Below are positions 1-7,760 of a stretch of 64,000 nucleotides of DNA, piece by piece. Location of the stretch: assembly GCF_003858635.1 (NCBI RefSeq), contig NZ_RQJO01000007.1, forward strand, positions 745,941 through 809,940, in the 5' to 3' direction. This DNA comes from Larkinella rosea. Lineage in GTDB: Bacteria > Bacteroidota > Bacteroidia > Cytophagales > Spirosomataceae. The notes under the pieces are model-generated. The model was not told the origin of the DNA. It ran no database searches and saw only the letters and a program-made list of their open reading frames with translations. How positions within the stretch are numbered: position 1 is the first letter of the stretch; the number at the start of each line of letters is the position of its first letter. The translations under genes and the position numbers were made by a program.

Positions 1-1827
1 CGCCTTACTTTACTAGTGGTTATGTTTTTATTACTGTTGTTTATTATTTTCTATAATTTTTATTCAATATCTAAAAGATATGAAATAACATTACAAAAAA
101 CGCTTAAGACACTCAGCTCTGAAAACTATAGTAGAGGATTTGAGGCTTATATATTGTCAAATGTAAGTGGTATACAAAATATACTTGAGGCTGGTCAATC
201 AAAAGCATATAAGGATAATTTTATTAAAATCAAGGATGAGCTATCTAAAAATAAATACCTTAATAATACAGACCTTCATCTAAAAACAGCAAGTACAAAC
301 TCAACGAATAATGAAATAATAACTGATAATTATAAGGGTTTTTTATTTTTACCAAAGGGTCTATTAAAGGCTCCGAGTAATCAGGAAAAATTTAATAAAT
401 TGCCTATAGCCGATCTAGCTCCAAATACATTAAATAAAATTTTAGATAATATATTAAAAAGAGAAAATAACTTAAGAGAAGAAGTTTTTTATACTCAAAA
501 AATTGCAGATGTACTTCATAATTTTTCAATAAATGGTTTAATAGAACAAACAAGTCTGAAAGTTAATGATATTGTATTAATGCCATCACAAGTTTATTTT
601 ATAACTCAAAACGGTTTAAATAGAATATTTAAGAATGGAGAAAAAAATCTTGAAGCGTATTATGCAAGACAGTTCCCGGCTACAATATATTTCCCATCAA
701 GGCCATATTACGAATCAACATTTGAGAAAAACAAATTTAGTGGGCTAATAGATATGGCTAACTCGGCTAGTCAAATACCCATAAAAGATTTCTTTAATAT
801 TACGGGGCCGTATTTAGATTTAGGTGGAAATGGCATTGTTTATACGTTGTCTAGAGGCATAATATTAGAAAATGGAACTAGAGGGGTAATATGTTTTGAT
901 TTTCGATTAAATGACTCTAAATTGAAAGCTGTTTGTTTAGAAGCGTTTAAAAACTTAAATGCAGACCCATTTATTGCTACAATGAGTATGAATAATGGGT
1001 CTAAAAATACAGAATTGAAAATTGTTGAACAATCCAGCTTTTCATTTAGTAAAATTATTCCTCAAATTAAAAGCTTTTTCACGAAAGATTCAACTGGTGA
1101 GATTAACAGTAGTATAATCGATGACCTAAATATAATAATAAGTACACCAAAGGGTAGAACTCAGATTCTTGGCGGAATAAGTGTTTTAGAAAAAGGTGAT
1201 GAATTGGTAGTCACAATACCAATTTCAGGTATTTCGTATATAAACGATTCTCCAATAGGACAATTAATGGTTGCTCGAGTAAATTTAAATAGTTTAGATA
1301 AAACAACTAATTTTTTGGTTATTATTGGATTAGTTTTATTTTTCGTCGTTATTTCTTTAATGTTATATGCTTGGTCAGATGATTTAAGAAGAAAGCATGC
1401 ATATCAAAAAGCATTTGCACGTGTAGATGAAGTTATGAAATTTTCACCAGTTGCATATGCTAGACTAGACGATCAGGATAGAATTTTGCATATTAGTTTA
1501 GCATTTTGTGAGTTATTAGGGTATTATCATAACGGCAGCTTAGACCATGTTATAAGGAGTAAAACATTTTCATCCTTATGCACCAAGGAGTCTAAGGAGG
1601 CTTATGCAATCGTACAAAAGAATAGAGAACTTGGTCTTAAAGTTGAACCATATGATTTAACAATGGTAAAAAAAGATGGTACGAAAATAGAAGTTAAAGT
1701 AATTAGTGCTACTGTTCCTTCAGATACACATGGGAAGTTTCCTGAGACATTTGGAATAGCTATTTTAAGAGATGATCCAAAACAAAATGAATATTTAAAT
1801 TATTTAGATATTCTTGACAGTATATGA
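1..1827 (+). CDS. PAS-domain membrane sensor, 5' end outside window
   Basis: The reading frame is open from base 1, so the true start is probably upstream of the window. The first in-frame start that can be seen is GTG at 16. The protein has a membrane segment at about residues 3-20 (counted from 16), a 400-residue Asn/Lys-rich region that is probably extracytoplasmic, a second membrane segment at about 432-452, and a PAS domain at about 470-590 (FSPVAYARLDDQDRI, then a VKKDGTKIEVKV strand). It ends soon after the PAS domain with no kinase, cyclase or HTH output. The layout is that of a Cache-type sensor, but the outer domain was not identified. The gene is strongly AT-rich, unlike the chromosome to the right of 22,500, which fits acquired DNA. 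Output may come from a partner protein encoded upstream, or the gene may be truncated. Confidence 0.7.
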   Translation, partial: RLTLLVVMFLLLLFIIFYNFYSISKRYEITLQKTLKTLSSENYSRGFEAYILSNVSGIQNILEAGQSKAYKDNFIKIKDELSKNKYLNNTDLHLKTASTNSTNNEIITDNYKGFLFLPKGLLKAPSNQEKFNKLPIADLAPNTLNKILDNILKRENNLREEVFYTQKIADVLHNFSINGLIEQTSLKVNDIVLMPSQVYFITQNGLNRIFKNGEKNLEAYYARQFPATIYFPSRPYYESTFEKNKFSGLIDMANSASQIPIKDFFNITGPYLDLGGNGIVYTLSRGIILENGTRGVICFDFRLNDSKLKAVCLEAFKNLNADPFIATMSMNNGSKNTELKIVEQSSFSFSKIIPQIKSFFTKDSTGEINSSIIDDLNIIISTPKGRTQILGGISVLEKGDELVVTIPISGISYINDSPIGQLMVARVNLNSLDKTTNFLVIIGLVLFFVVISLMLYAWSDDLRRKHAYQKAFARVDEVMKFSPVAYARLDDQDRILHISLAFCELLGYYHNGSLDHVIRSKTFSSLCTKESKEAYAIVQKNRELGLKVEPYDLTMVKKDGTKIEVKVISATVPSDTHGKFPETFGIAILRDDPKQNEYLNYLDILDSI

Positions 1828-2024
1828 TCTCGTATATTAATTGTCGCTAGACTTCTGATTTTTGTTAATTCAAAACAAATTAAAAAATGACCCTCATAAA
1901 AATAATTTACAGGTTCATTAGCCAAAAATATAAAGGAATAGTCTTTTATAATTGATTGAGCTTATCATATCATAAATAATTGGCTTGCACACCTCGATTT
2001 ATCAAGAGACTATTTTTTTGAATA

Positions 2025-2059
2025 GGCAAAGTTGCAATCCTTGCAAAAGATGCAAAACT
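2025..2059 (+). repeat. TTGCAA-rich repeat, copy R1
   Basis: This stretch of about 35 bp centres on TTGCAATCCTTGCAAAA. Close relatives occur at 19,974-20,009 (same strand) and 2,371-2,400 (opposite strand). It lies 27 bp beyond the stop codon of the recombinase remnant at 2,086-2,230. It may be an arm-type or excision-protein binding site of the mobile element. No function is proven. Confidence 0.5.
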
Positions 2060-2085
2060 GTAGTTCTATACTGTATAACCAGATA

Positions 2086-2230
2086 TTAACCGAAGATCGA
2101 TTCAAGTGTCTTGTCAGTCTCCTCTGTATAAAACTTAGACAGATATTTTTCAGTGGTATTGATTTTCGATATCTCAAAAAATTTAGATAGCACATATATA
2201 ATTTTCATTCCTCCAAGCTCAGTTATTGTG
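2086..2230 (-). pseudogene. Tyrosine recombinase remnant, C-terminal end only (copy A)
   Basis: Read on the minus strand, about 47 codons match the last residues of the intact recombinase at 20,970-22,214. They include SKINTTEKYLSKF (intact: SKINITEKYLSEF), the catalytic Tyr, and the same terminal LESIFG and stop. Upstream, the match runs back to the TFADLG stretch (here TITELG) that follows the HxxRH box, and then stops abruptly at about 2,231, where an unrelated fragment on the other strand begins. The whole catalytic core apart from the Tyr helix is gone, so this cannot be an active enzyme. It is the scar of an earlier, related element. The frame is free of stops, which suggests fairly recent loss. 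Confidence 0.85.
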
Positions 2231-2414
2231 TTCCTTGGTGAAGCGAGATCGATGGGATCATTTGTGGAAGTTATACAATCTGTTCACCGGTGCCGTAAAG
2301 AGTAGTTACATCGACACGTTTCTGGATCGGAATGTAAATTCGTTAGAGTTAACAGGTGGTATTTTGAAAAGTTTGCAAGGTTTGCACGCTTCGCAAGGTT
2401 GGTTTTTGAGGTAA
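2231..2414 (+). pseudogene. 3' fragment of a Bacteroidota mobile-element protein (possibly DUF3871-like)
   Basis: About 60 codons run to a stop at 2,414. The stretch from residue 10 on (LWKLYNLFTGAVKSSYID, then FLDRNVN, ending GWFLR) has the look of the C-terminal end of DUF3871-type proteins found on Bacteroidota plasmids and islands. That resemblance is from memory and is not a search result. No plausible start or upstream coding sequence exists: the frame meets the recombinase remnant on the opposite strand at about 2,231. A good terminator follows directly, so this is probably the true 3' end of a gene whose 5' part was deleted. Confidence 0.45.
2371..2400 (-). repeat. TTGCAA-rich repeat, copy R2 (inverted)
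   Basis: The reverse complement reads TTGCGAAGCGTGCAAACC followed by TTGCAAAC, close to R3 at 19,974-20,009 (TTGCGAAGCTGCAATCC, TTGCAAAG). It overlaps the last codons of the fragment at 2,231-2,414, so part of the likeness could be chance in a short coding sequence. Confidence 0.35.
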
Positions 2415-2419
2415 AAAGG

Positions 2420-2452
2420 AGCAGGGGTCGTTTGGCCCCTGCTTCCACTTTT
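2420..2452 (+). terminator. Rho-independent terminator
   Basis: A perfect 8-bp stem AGCAGGGG / CCCCTGCT (2,420-2,427 with 2,436-2,443) has an 8-base loop and is followed by a T-rich run. It sits 6 bp after the stop of the fragment ending at 2,414, as expected for the end of that lost gene. Confidence 0.8.
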
Positions 2453-2675
2453 TACCAAAAAGCTATACTTTTTTGGCACCACGAGTCTACACAGTTCATT
2501 CGATATTTTCTTTTTAAAGTTTAGGGCTTTCAGGGCAATTGATTTAAGTTCTAATCCAAGGTCCTAGGAAATTCAATGGTATTATTTCTGCATCCTTTAA
2601 AAGGAATAACCTTTTATTACATTGCTTTACACTGATGCGAACTATGCAATTATAACTAAATAACCAAATTATTCA
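2453..2675. other. AT-rich non-coding stretch, left flank of the IS
   Basis: I see no gene, RNA or clear signal here. It is AT-rich, and with the 100 bp right of the IS (3,892-3,984) it forms one non-coding interval that the IS has split. Confidence 0.5.
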
Positions 2676-2685
2676 CCAGGATATT

Positions 2686-3881
2686 CAGGGCAAACGCATC
2701 TAAAATGATTTAGGAACTTGGCTAAACATTTTATGGATTGGCTTAAAACGGTTTTCTTCGCTCGAAAAACCGATGCCCAATCCGATCGACCATTTCCTGA
2801 CTTTGACCGATCCACGAGTGGATCGAACTAGAAACCATCTGTTAGAAGATTTTATTTTTATAACCATTGCCGCTGTGATTTGCGGAGCAGAGACCTGGAA
2901 TGACATTGAAGCCTATGGCAAGTCCAAACAAGTATGGCTTTCACAGTATTTGAAGCTACCGGCAGGTATCCCCTCTCACGACACATTTAACCGGTTTTTT
3001 GCCGCCTTAGACTCCGCCGAGTTTGAAGCTTGTTTTCTGGAATGGGTCACAACTATCGCCCAGCTGACCCAGGGTAAGATCATCAGTATCGATAGTAAAA
3101 CGATGCGAGGAACTGCTGACAGGAGCCCTAAATCCGCAATTCATCTGGTTAGTGCCTCGGCTTCCGTCAACAAGGTGGTCCTAGGACAGATCAAAACGGC
3201 TGAAAAATCCAATGAAATTACGGCCATCCCCAAATTATTGGATGTATTAGAGCTCGCGGGCTGTATTTTTATCATTGATGCCATCGGGTGTCAAACAGCT
3301 ATTGTTGAACAAATTGTGGCGGGTGGAGTCGATTATGTGATTGCTGTCAAGGGGAACCAGGGACAATTGCAGGAAGACCTGGCCGACACATTGCGCTTTT
3401 GTCCACCGGTATCGGTTTGGAAAGAGGTCGATGGCGGACACGGTCGGGTGGAAACCCGGACTTGTTCAGTCTACACCGATTTGGTACACCTTCAGCACCC
3501 ACAGCGATGGGTCGGCTTACAAGCAGTCGTTTGCGTCGAAGCCGTGCGGTATCTTAAAGTTACGCAAACGGAACACACCGAGAAGCGGTATTATATCACC
3601 AGTTTGGGGGCCGACGCCCAAAAAATAGGCCAGGCGGTGCGTTCCCATTGGGGCATCGAGAATGAATTACATTGGGTACTGGATGTCTTTTTCGGGGAAG
3701 ACAGTAGTCGAAAACGAGAAGGAAACGCGGCCGAGAACTTCTCGATTCTCTGTCGGATTGCCCTGAATTTGATCAAAAACGAAACCAGTCGGAAACGAAG
3801 TATCAAAGGCAAACGACTTGAAGCTGGATGGGACAATGAATATTTGCTCAAAATCCTCAAAAATTAGATGCGTTTGCCCTG
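2686..3881 (+). mobile_element. Complete ISAs1-family insertion sequence
   Basis: The element is 1,196 bp. The terminal inverted repeats are perfect over 18 bp: CAGGGCAAACGCATCTAA at 2,686-2,703 and its complement at 3,864-3,881. It is flanked by a perfect 10-bp direct repeat CCAGGATATT (2,676-2,685 and 3,882-3,891), the target duplication expected for this family. One intact transposase fills it. Perfect ends plus an unmutated duplication indicate recent insertion and a possibly still mobile copy. It landed in non-coding DNA and breaks no gene. Confidence 0.95.
2773..3867 (+). CDS. ISAs1-family DDE transposase
   Basis: This 364-residue protein has the usual length and layout of ISAs1-type (H-repeat-associated) transposases. 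The N-terminal region (FLTLTDPRVDRTRNHLLEDF, then AAVICGAETW) is typical of the family. The catalytic triad is visible as Asp107 (ISIDSKTMRG), Asp169 (IIDAIGCQ) and Glu296 (HWGIENELHW). The middle holds YVIAVKGNQ, another family signature. The stop lies inside the right inverted repeat. The frame is intact, so the enzyme is probably functional. It would cut and join the 18-bp ends of its own element. Confidence 0.95.
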   Translation: MPNPIDHFLTLTDPRVDRTRNHLLEDFIFITIAAVICGAETWNDIEAYGKSKQVWLSQYLKLPAGIPSHDTFNRFFAALDSAEFEACFLEWVTTIAQLTQGKIISIDSKTMRGTADRSPKSAIHLVSASASVNKVVLGQIKTAEKSNEITAIPKLLDVLELAGCIFIIDAIGCQTAIVEQIVAGGVDYVIAVKGNQGQLQEDLADTLRFCPPVSVWKEVDGGHGRVETRTCSVYTDLVHLQHPQRWVGLQAVVCVEAVRYLKVTQTEHTEKRYYITSLGADAQKIGQAVRSHWGIENELHWVLDVFFGEDSSRKREGNAAENFSILCRIALNLIKNETSRKRSIKGKRLEAGWDNEYLLKILKN

Positions 3882-3984
3882 CCAGGATATTGAATAATAC
3901 ATCGGGGTATATAGGGTAATTATGTTTTTTATTGTAATTTTATACCTAGAATTCTAGATTTATATAAATATTGAGCCTTTGGCA

Positions 3985-4227
3985 ATGACTAAGAATACAC
4001 CGTCAGTAAAAAGAATACAGGAATCTTCGAAACTTGTAAATATAGCCCCCGACGAGCAGGTTGTTGTAAAGGATTCTTATGCTCATGGAACGGCCAGTTT
4101 AAAAATTGAGCAGCAGCTAAATGTCTGGATTCCCAAAGACCTTATGAAACGCCTGAAGGTAAAAGGAGCAGAAACCGATAGAAGTCTAAAGGAGATGGTC
4201 ATTGATGCACTTGAAAAAATTGTTTAG
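3985..4227 (+). CDS. Small ribbon-helix-helix-like DNA-binding protein
   Basis: This is an 80-residue protein starting at ATG 3,985; an in-frame TTG six bases earlier is less likely. The last 40 residues (LNVWIPKDLMKRLKVKG, then SLKEMVIDALEKIV) have the strand-helix-helix pattern of Arc/MetJ-type (RHH) proteins. The N-terminal half is polar and probably disordered. Such proteins serve as antitoxins or as partition partners on plasmids and islands, but no toxin or ParA gene is next to it. About 10 bp after its stop, out-of-frame codons on the same strand read YKVKVVIEPD to a stop at about 4,359 with no start codon. These could be the remains of a lost partner, but I could not identify them. 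Confidence 0.6.
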   Translation: MTKNTPSVKRIQESSKLVNIAPDEQVVVKDSYAHGTASLKIEQQLNVWIPKDLMKRLKVKGAETDRSLKEMVIDALEKIV

Positions 4228-4427
4228 GATGGAGTCAAAATATTCCAACCTACAAGGTAAAAGTGGTCATAGAGCCTGATAGAAATTCGGAAACTGGACA
4301 TTTTGTAGAGTTTGAAGAACAGCATTTGAATTACATCTACCAGCGTTCAGTCCGTTAACAACAGATCTCATCGGGTTTATATATAGGATTTTCAGGCCAG
4401 ATAAGTAGCCTATGAACTAATAGGCAC

Positions 4428-4445
4428 GCGTTCTTTAAAGAACGC
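4428..4445. promoter_or_regulatory. Perfect 18-bp palindrome, possible operator
   Basis: GCGTTCTTTAAAGAACGC reads the same on both strands. It lies 43 bp before the ATG of the two-gene unit at 4,489-5,112 and about 200 bp after the small RHH-like gene. A dimeric repressor such as that RHH-like protein could bind it. This is inference from position and symmetry only. Confidence 0.4.
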
Positions 4446-4488
4446 CCTGACCTCAGTCAAATCACGCAGATAATCAGGTAATACCCAT

Positions 4489-4710
4489 ATGGCAGCACGC
4501 TACACTCCAAAGTTTCGGTTTGTTCTCACTGACAAACAAACAGGAAGATTCCCGAAGATTGACACGGGGCTGTTTAACGAGAAAAAGCTAACAGACTCAC
4601 TGGGAGAAACTTACGTCTTTGACGATAGGGACAATCCGGATTTAAAAGTAGGTTATTATAACGCTGCATTTAAAGGCGTTGCAGAGTTTGATCCATTTTA
4701 TTTTAAATAA
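4489..4710 (+). CDS. Small protein of unknown function
   Basis: This 73-residue protein has no signal peptide or membrane segment. It is rich in aromatic and charged residues (KFRFVLTDKQTGRFPKID near the start, FDPFYFK at the end), and its regular alternation suggests a small beta-rich fold. I do not recognise the family. It ends 6 bp before the next gene, so the two are probably co-transcribed. The palindrome at 4,428-4,445 lies just upstream. Confidence 0.6.
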   Translation: MAARYTPKFRFVLTDKQTGRFPKIDTGLFNEKKLTDSLGETYVFDDRDNPDLKVGYYNAAFKGVAEFDPFYFK

Positions 4711-4716
4711 TCTATT

Positions 4717-5112
4717 ATGAATCCAAACAGCACTGGGCAATTGGTAAAATTCCCCACGCCATACCCTGATGAAAATCCCAATCACCTATATGTAGTCCTT
4801 GAAATTTTTGAAGATGAAAGGCCACGTGCTCATATACAAGCATTAAATACTGGTCTTTCATTTCCTTCTGTCAACACGGTACGAGTATCTGATCTTGATG
4901 CAGTTAAAATGGATACAAACGATCTCCTTGGGCATAAGGTAACCATTCGTACATCTGATTTTTCAAAGGTTACGGGTAAAGTGGTGCAAGTAAGCGACTC
5001 CAGAATTTTGCTTGATATGATTAAACACGAGAGTGGGGTAGAAACCAACGTCCGTTTGACTGTTAAAGATAATGAAGGGATTGAACTTACGGGAACTTTA
5101 TTTGAGGGTTAA
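4717..5112 (+). CDS. Conserved-looking hypothetical protein
   Basis: This 131-residue soluble protein starts 6 bp after the previous stop. The sequence is orderly (LVKFPTPYPDENPNHLYVVL, PRAHIQALN, DLLGHKVTIRTSDFSKVTGK, GVETNVRLTVKDNEG) and suggests a compact beta-rich domain under selection. It resembles uncharacterised proteins I associate with Bacteroidota plasmids and islands, but I cannot name a family. Together with the 73-residue neighbour it may be a structural or anti-restriction accessory of the mobile element, which is a guess from place only. It lies 79 bp before vsr and could be read from the same promoter. Confidence 0.6.
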   Translation: MNPNSTGQLVKFPTPYPDENPNHLYVVLEIFEDERPRAHIQALNTGLSFPSVNTVRVSDLDAVKMDTNDLLGHKVTIRTSDFSKVTGKVVQVSDSRILLDMIKHESGVETNVRLTVKDNEGIELTGTLFEG

Positions 5113-5191
5113 GGCCGGTCAATAACTATTGATGAATGCGTGTAAAGTATGATGATTGTACATGATGAATCGAAAGAGACGATAGCGAAGA

Positions 5192-5620
5192 ATGGCAGAC
5201 GTACACACACCGCAACAGCGCAGCTTTAACATGAGCCGCGTCAGGAGCAAGGACACCAAACCGGAATTAATAGTGAGGAAGTTCCTGCACGCACACGGAT
5301 TCAGATACCGGCTACATGACAAAATGTTGCCTGGAAAGCCAGACCTCGTGCTGCCTAAGTACAAGACAATTATTTTTGTACACGGCTGTTTTTTTCACGG
5401 ACATGAAGAATGCCGCTATTTTGTTGTACCTAAGACCCGTACCGACTGGTGGCTTGATAAGATTAACGGAAACCGGCGTCGGGATGCGGAAAACAACCTC
5501 AAACTGGTGGCCGCCAATTGGCGAATTTTAACCATCTTTGAATGCGAACTTAAACCGGCCAACCGGGAGAAAACCCTACATAACCTGCTTAACGAACTTA
5601 AACAATTGTCAGTATCGTAG
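5192..5620 (+). CDS. vsr: Very short patch repair endonuclease (Vsr)
   Basis: The 142-residue protein has the full length of Vsr. It nicks DNA 5' of the T in T:G mismatches that arise when 5-methylcytosine deaminates, and so protects the genome from its own C5 methylase. The whole active region is present: Asp51 (PGKPDLVLP), then FVHGCFFHGH with Cys66, His69 and His71, then TRTDWWLDKINGNRRRD. The N-terminal NMSRVRSKDTKPE is the family hallmark. Residue numbers match those recalled for the E. coli enzyme (Asp51, His69). It lies 83 bp before the cytosine methyltransferase, the usual partner. The sites it serves depend on that methylase. Confidence 0.95.
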   Translation: MADVHTPQQRSFNMSRVRSKDTKPELIVRKFLHAHGFRYRLHDKMLPGKPDLVLPKYKTIIFVHGCFFHGHEECRYFVVPKTRTDWWLDKINGNRRRDAENNLKLVAANWRILTIFECELKPANREKTLHNLLNELKQLSVS

Positions 5621-5703
5621 ACCTGTTGTCCTGCGCTTATTTGCAATGAAAGGTTCAAAGGTTATCTGATTTCCTGTCACCCAATTTTGATTCTTAAAGT
5701 TTA

Positions 5704-7395
5704 ATGCAAAATACTTCCATAATCACCAGTTCGACCGACAGAACTCAAATACCAGTCATAGACGTCTTTGCCGGACCGGGAGGTTTAGGAGAGGGCTTCG
5801 CATCAGTAACTTGTTCTGATAACTCATTTAAAAGACGTTTTAAGATTGCCTTATCCATTGAGAAAGACCCTTTCGCACACCAAACATTATTGTTACGCAC
5901 TTTTTTGCGACAATTTCCTTTGAATGGGCTGCCAGATGAATATTACGATTTTCTGGCTGGGAAAATTAAAAGCGTAAAGGAACTTTTTGCCCTTTACCCG
6001 ACGGAGTTTGCACTTGCACAAGAACAGGCATGGAAGGCTATTCTTGGATTTGATAGGGACGTTAAAGGAGTAGATACGTCAGAAATAGATGAGCGGATCA
6101 GAAAAGCAATAAATGGTGCTGATAAGTGGGTACTTATTGGAGGACCGCCTTGCCAGGCATACTCAATAGTAGGTCGGGCCAGAAATAAAGGTATTAATCC
6201 AAAGGACCCACGAGTTTACCTCTACCGGGAGTATTATCGAATACTGGCTGTTCATCGACCTGCGGTATTTGTAATGGAAAATGTCAAAGGGTTACTTTCT
6301 TCTAAAGTTGAAAATGATCATATTTTTACACAGATTATTAATGATCTGGAAAATCCGTATGTTGCTTATGAAGCCCTGGACGGTCAGGCGTTATCACAAG
6401 CTGAACACCCTGGTTATAAACTTTTTTCACTTGTAAAACCATCAAAATTCGGCAATCTGTTTGGCAGACAAAAGCTTGATCAACGGGATTTCCTGATTGA
6501 ATCTGAAAAATTTGGTATTCCTCAAAAACGGCACCGATTGATTATTCTTGGTATCCGAAATGACTTAGTCAGGGATCTAGAAATAGAATTGCTACAGGAA
6601 AAAAAAGCGATTTCGGTTCGGGAAGCAATCGGGGATCTGCCTGCTGTTAGAAGTCAATTATCAGGAAAGAAAGGTGATGTAAGCGACAACGATAGTAACT
6701 GGGTTTCTTCCATTCTTAAAGGGATAAATTCAGCACAGTTATGGAAAGGTGTTGATGGAGATACCATATCATGTATAAAAAGGACCTCTGAACAGATAAT
6801 AATACCGAAGTATAATAAAGGGAGCAATTACATTGATTTTTCAGCCAGGCCGACTTATAATTCAGAATGGTATACAGATCCGAAACTAATAGGAGTGTGT
6901 AATCATGAAACTCGTTCTCATATGTCAGAAGACTTATTGCGTTACTTGTTTGCAGCCTGTTATACTCAGGTTAAGGGACGTTTCCCACATTTAGGAGATT
7001 ACCCCAGAGCTCTGCTTCCTGCACATAAAAATGTATTTGAAGCTGTTCATCTTGGTAAATTCAGTGATCGGTTCTGCGTACAAAGTTGGGATGAGCCATC
7101 CCGGACGGTAACCTCACATATCTCCAAAGACGGACATTATTATATACACCCTGACCCAACTCAATGTAGAAGTATGACAGTTCGAGAAGCTGCACGAATA
7201 CAGACTTTTCCGGATAACTACTATTTCTGTGGTCCGCGTACCGCGCAGTTTCACCAAGTAGGGAACGCCGTGCCTCCTTTTTTGGCCTTTCAGATAGCTG
7301 AAATAGTCCGTAATCTGCTTAGGCAGATTACCGTAGATAGTGTATGTTCCACAGGGAAAGCCAAAGAATCAACTGCAGCTTTGCAGTCAGTTTGA
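5704..7395 (+). CDS. DNA (cytosine-5) methyltransferase
   Basis: This 563-residue C5-methyltransferase carries all key motifs in order: motif I VFAGPGGLGEG (about 21-31, SAM binding), motif IV GGPPCQ with catalytic Cys150, motif VI MENVKG (Glu192), motif VIII QKRHRLIILG, and motifs IX/X RTVTSH and QVGNAVPP (about 520). It is longer than small Dcm-type enzymes, with extra sequence between motifs I and IV and a long target-recognition region (about 300-440). Recognition specificity cannot be read from the sequence. With vsr before it and the ATPase/nuclease cluster after it, it is best read as the modification enzyme of that system. A 365-bp gap separates it from the next gene, so downstream genes may have their own promoter. 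Confidence 0.93.
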   Translation: MQNTSIITSSTDRTQIPVIDVFAGPGGLGEGFASVTCSDNSFKRRFKIALSIEKDPFAHQTLLLRTFLRQFPLNGLPDEYYDFLAGKIKSVKELFALYPTEFALAQEQAWKAILGFDRDVKGVDTSEIDERIRKAINGADKWVLIGGPPCQAYSIVGRARNKGINPKDPRVYLYREYYRILAVHRPAVFVMENVKGLLSSKVENDHIFTQIINDLENPYVAYEALDGQALSQAEHPGYKLFSLVKPSKFGNLFGRQKLDQRDFLIESEKFGIPQKRHRLIILGIRNDLVRDLEIELLQEKKAISVREAIGDLPAVRSQLSGKKGDVSDNDSNWVSSILKGINSAQLWKGVDGDTISCIKRTSEQIIIPKYNKGSNYIDFSARPTYNSEWYTDPKLIGVCNHETRSHMSEDLLRYLFAACYTQVKGRFPHLGDYPRALLPAHKNVFEAVHLGKFSDRFCVQSWDEPSRTVTSHISKDGHYYIHPDPTQCRSMTVREAARIQTFPDNYYFCGPRTAQFHQVGNAVPPFLAFQIAEIVRNLLRQITVDSVCSTGKAKESTAALQSV

Positions 7396-7760
7396 AACCT
7401 TTTATGTCCTCTAAGCACAACCATATATGCGAGCAATTCTACAATATGGAATATTAGCCAGTCCTTTATTAAATATATAAACTACTCAGAATATGATTTA
7501 TATAAAACAAACTGTTTATAAATCTTACCTTTAGCAATTGCCGATAATAAAGTGTTTCCAGTTCTACTAGAAAATCTTACCTTATTGAGTTGAACGATAC
7601 CCGCCAAAATAGTAAAAATTTGGCCAAAACTAGTTGGGGATTTTAAGTCACTCTATATCACCCAAAGCATCGTTATCAGTAATTTTATCCGATTACACTG
7701 CTTTCTGGATCTGAGAGACAACCTAAATTACTTGCCGCCATTTATAACAACTGATCATAA
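7396..7760. other. 365-bp AT-rich gap inside the defence cluster
   Basis: No gene of useful length is seen on either strand. The stretch is AT-rich and contains several near-palindromic AT tracts. It may hold the promoter for the four-gene unit that follows, but I found no convincing TTG / TAnnTTTG pair. It could also mark the scar of a lost gene. Confidence 0.4.

Noticed and set aside
2010..2195. A 61-codon minus-strand frame at 2,010-2,195 read as a small protein.
   Set aside because: It is a different frame of the recombinase remnant; the frame next to it gives the true match to the intact integrase C-terminus.
2025..2400. CRISPR array from the TTGCAA-rich repeats.
   Set aside because: Copies are few, inverted relative to each other and kilobases apart, with no regular spacers and no cas genes.
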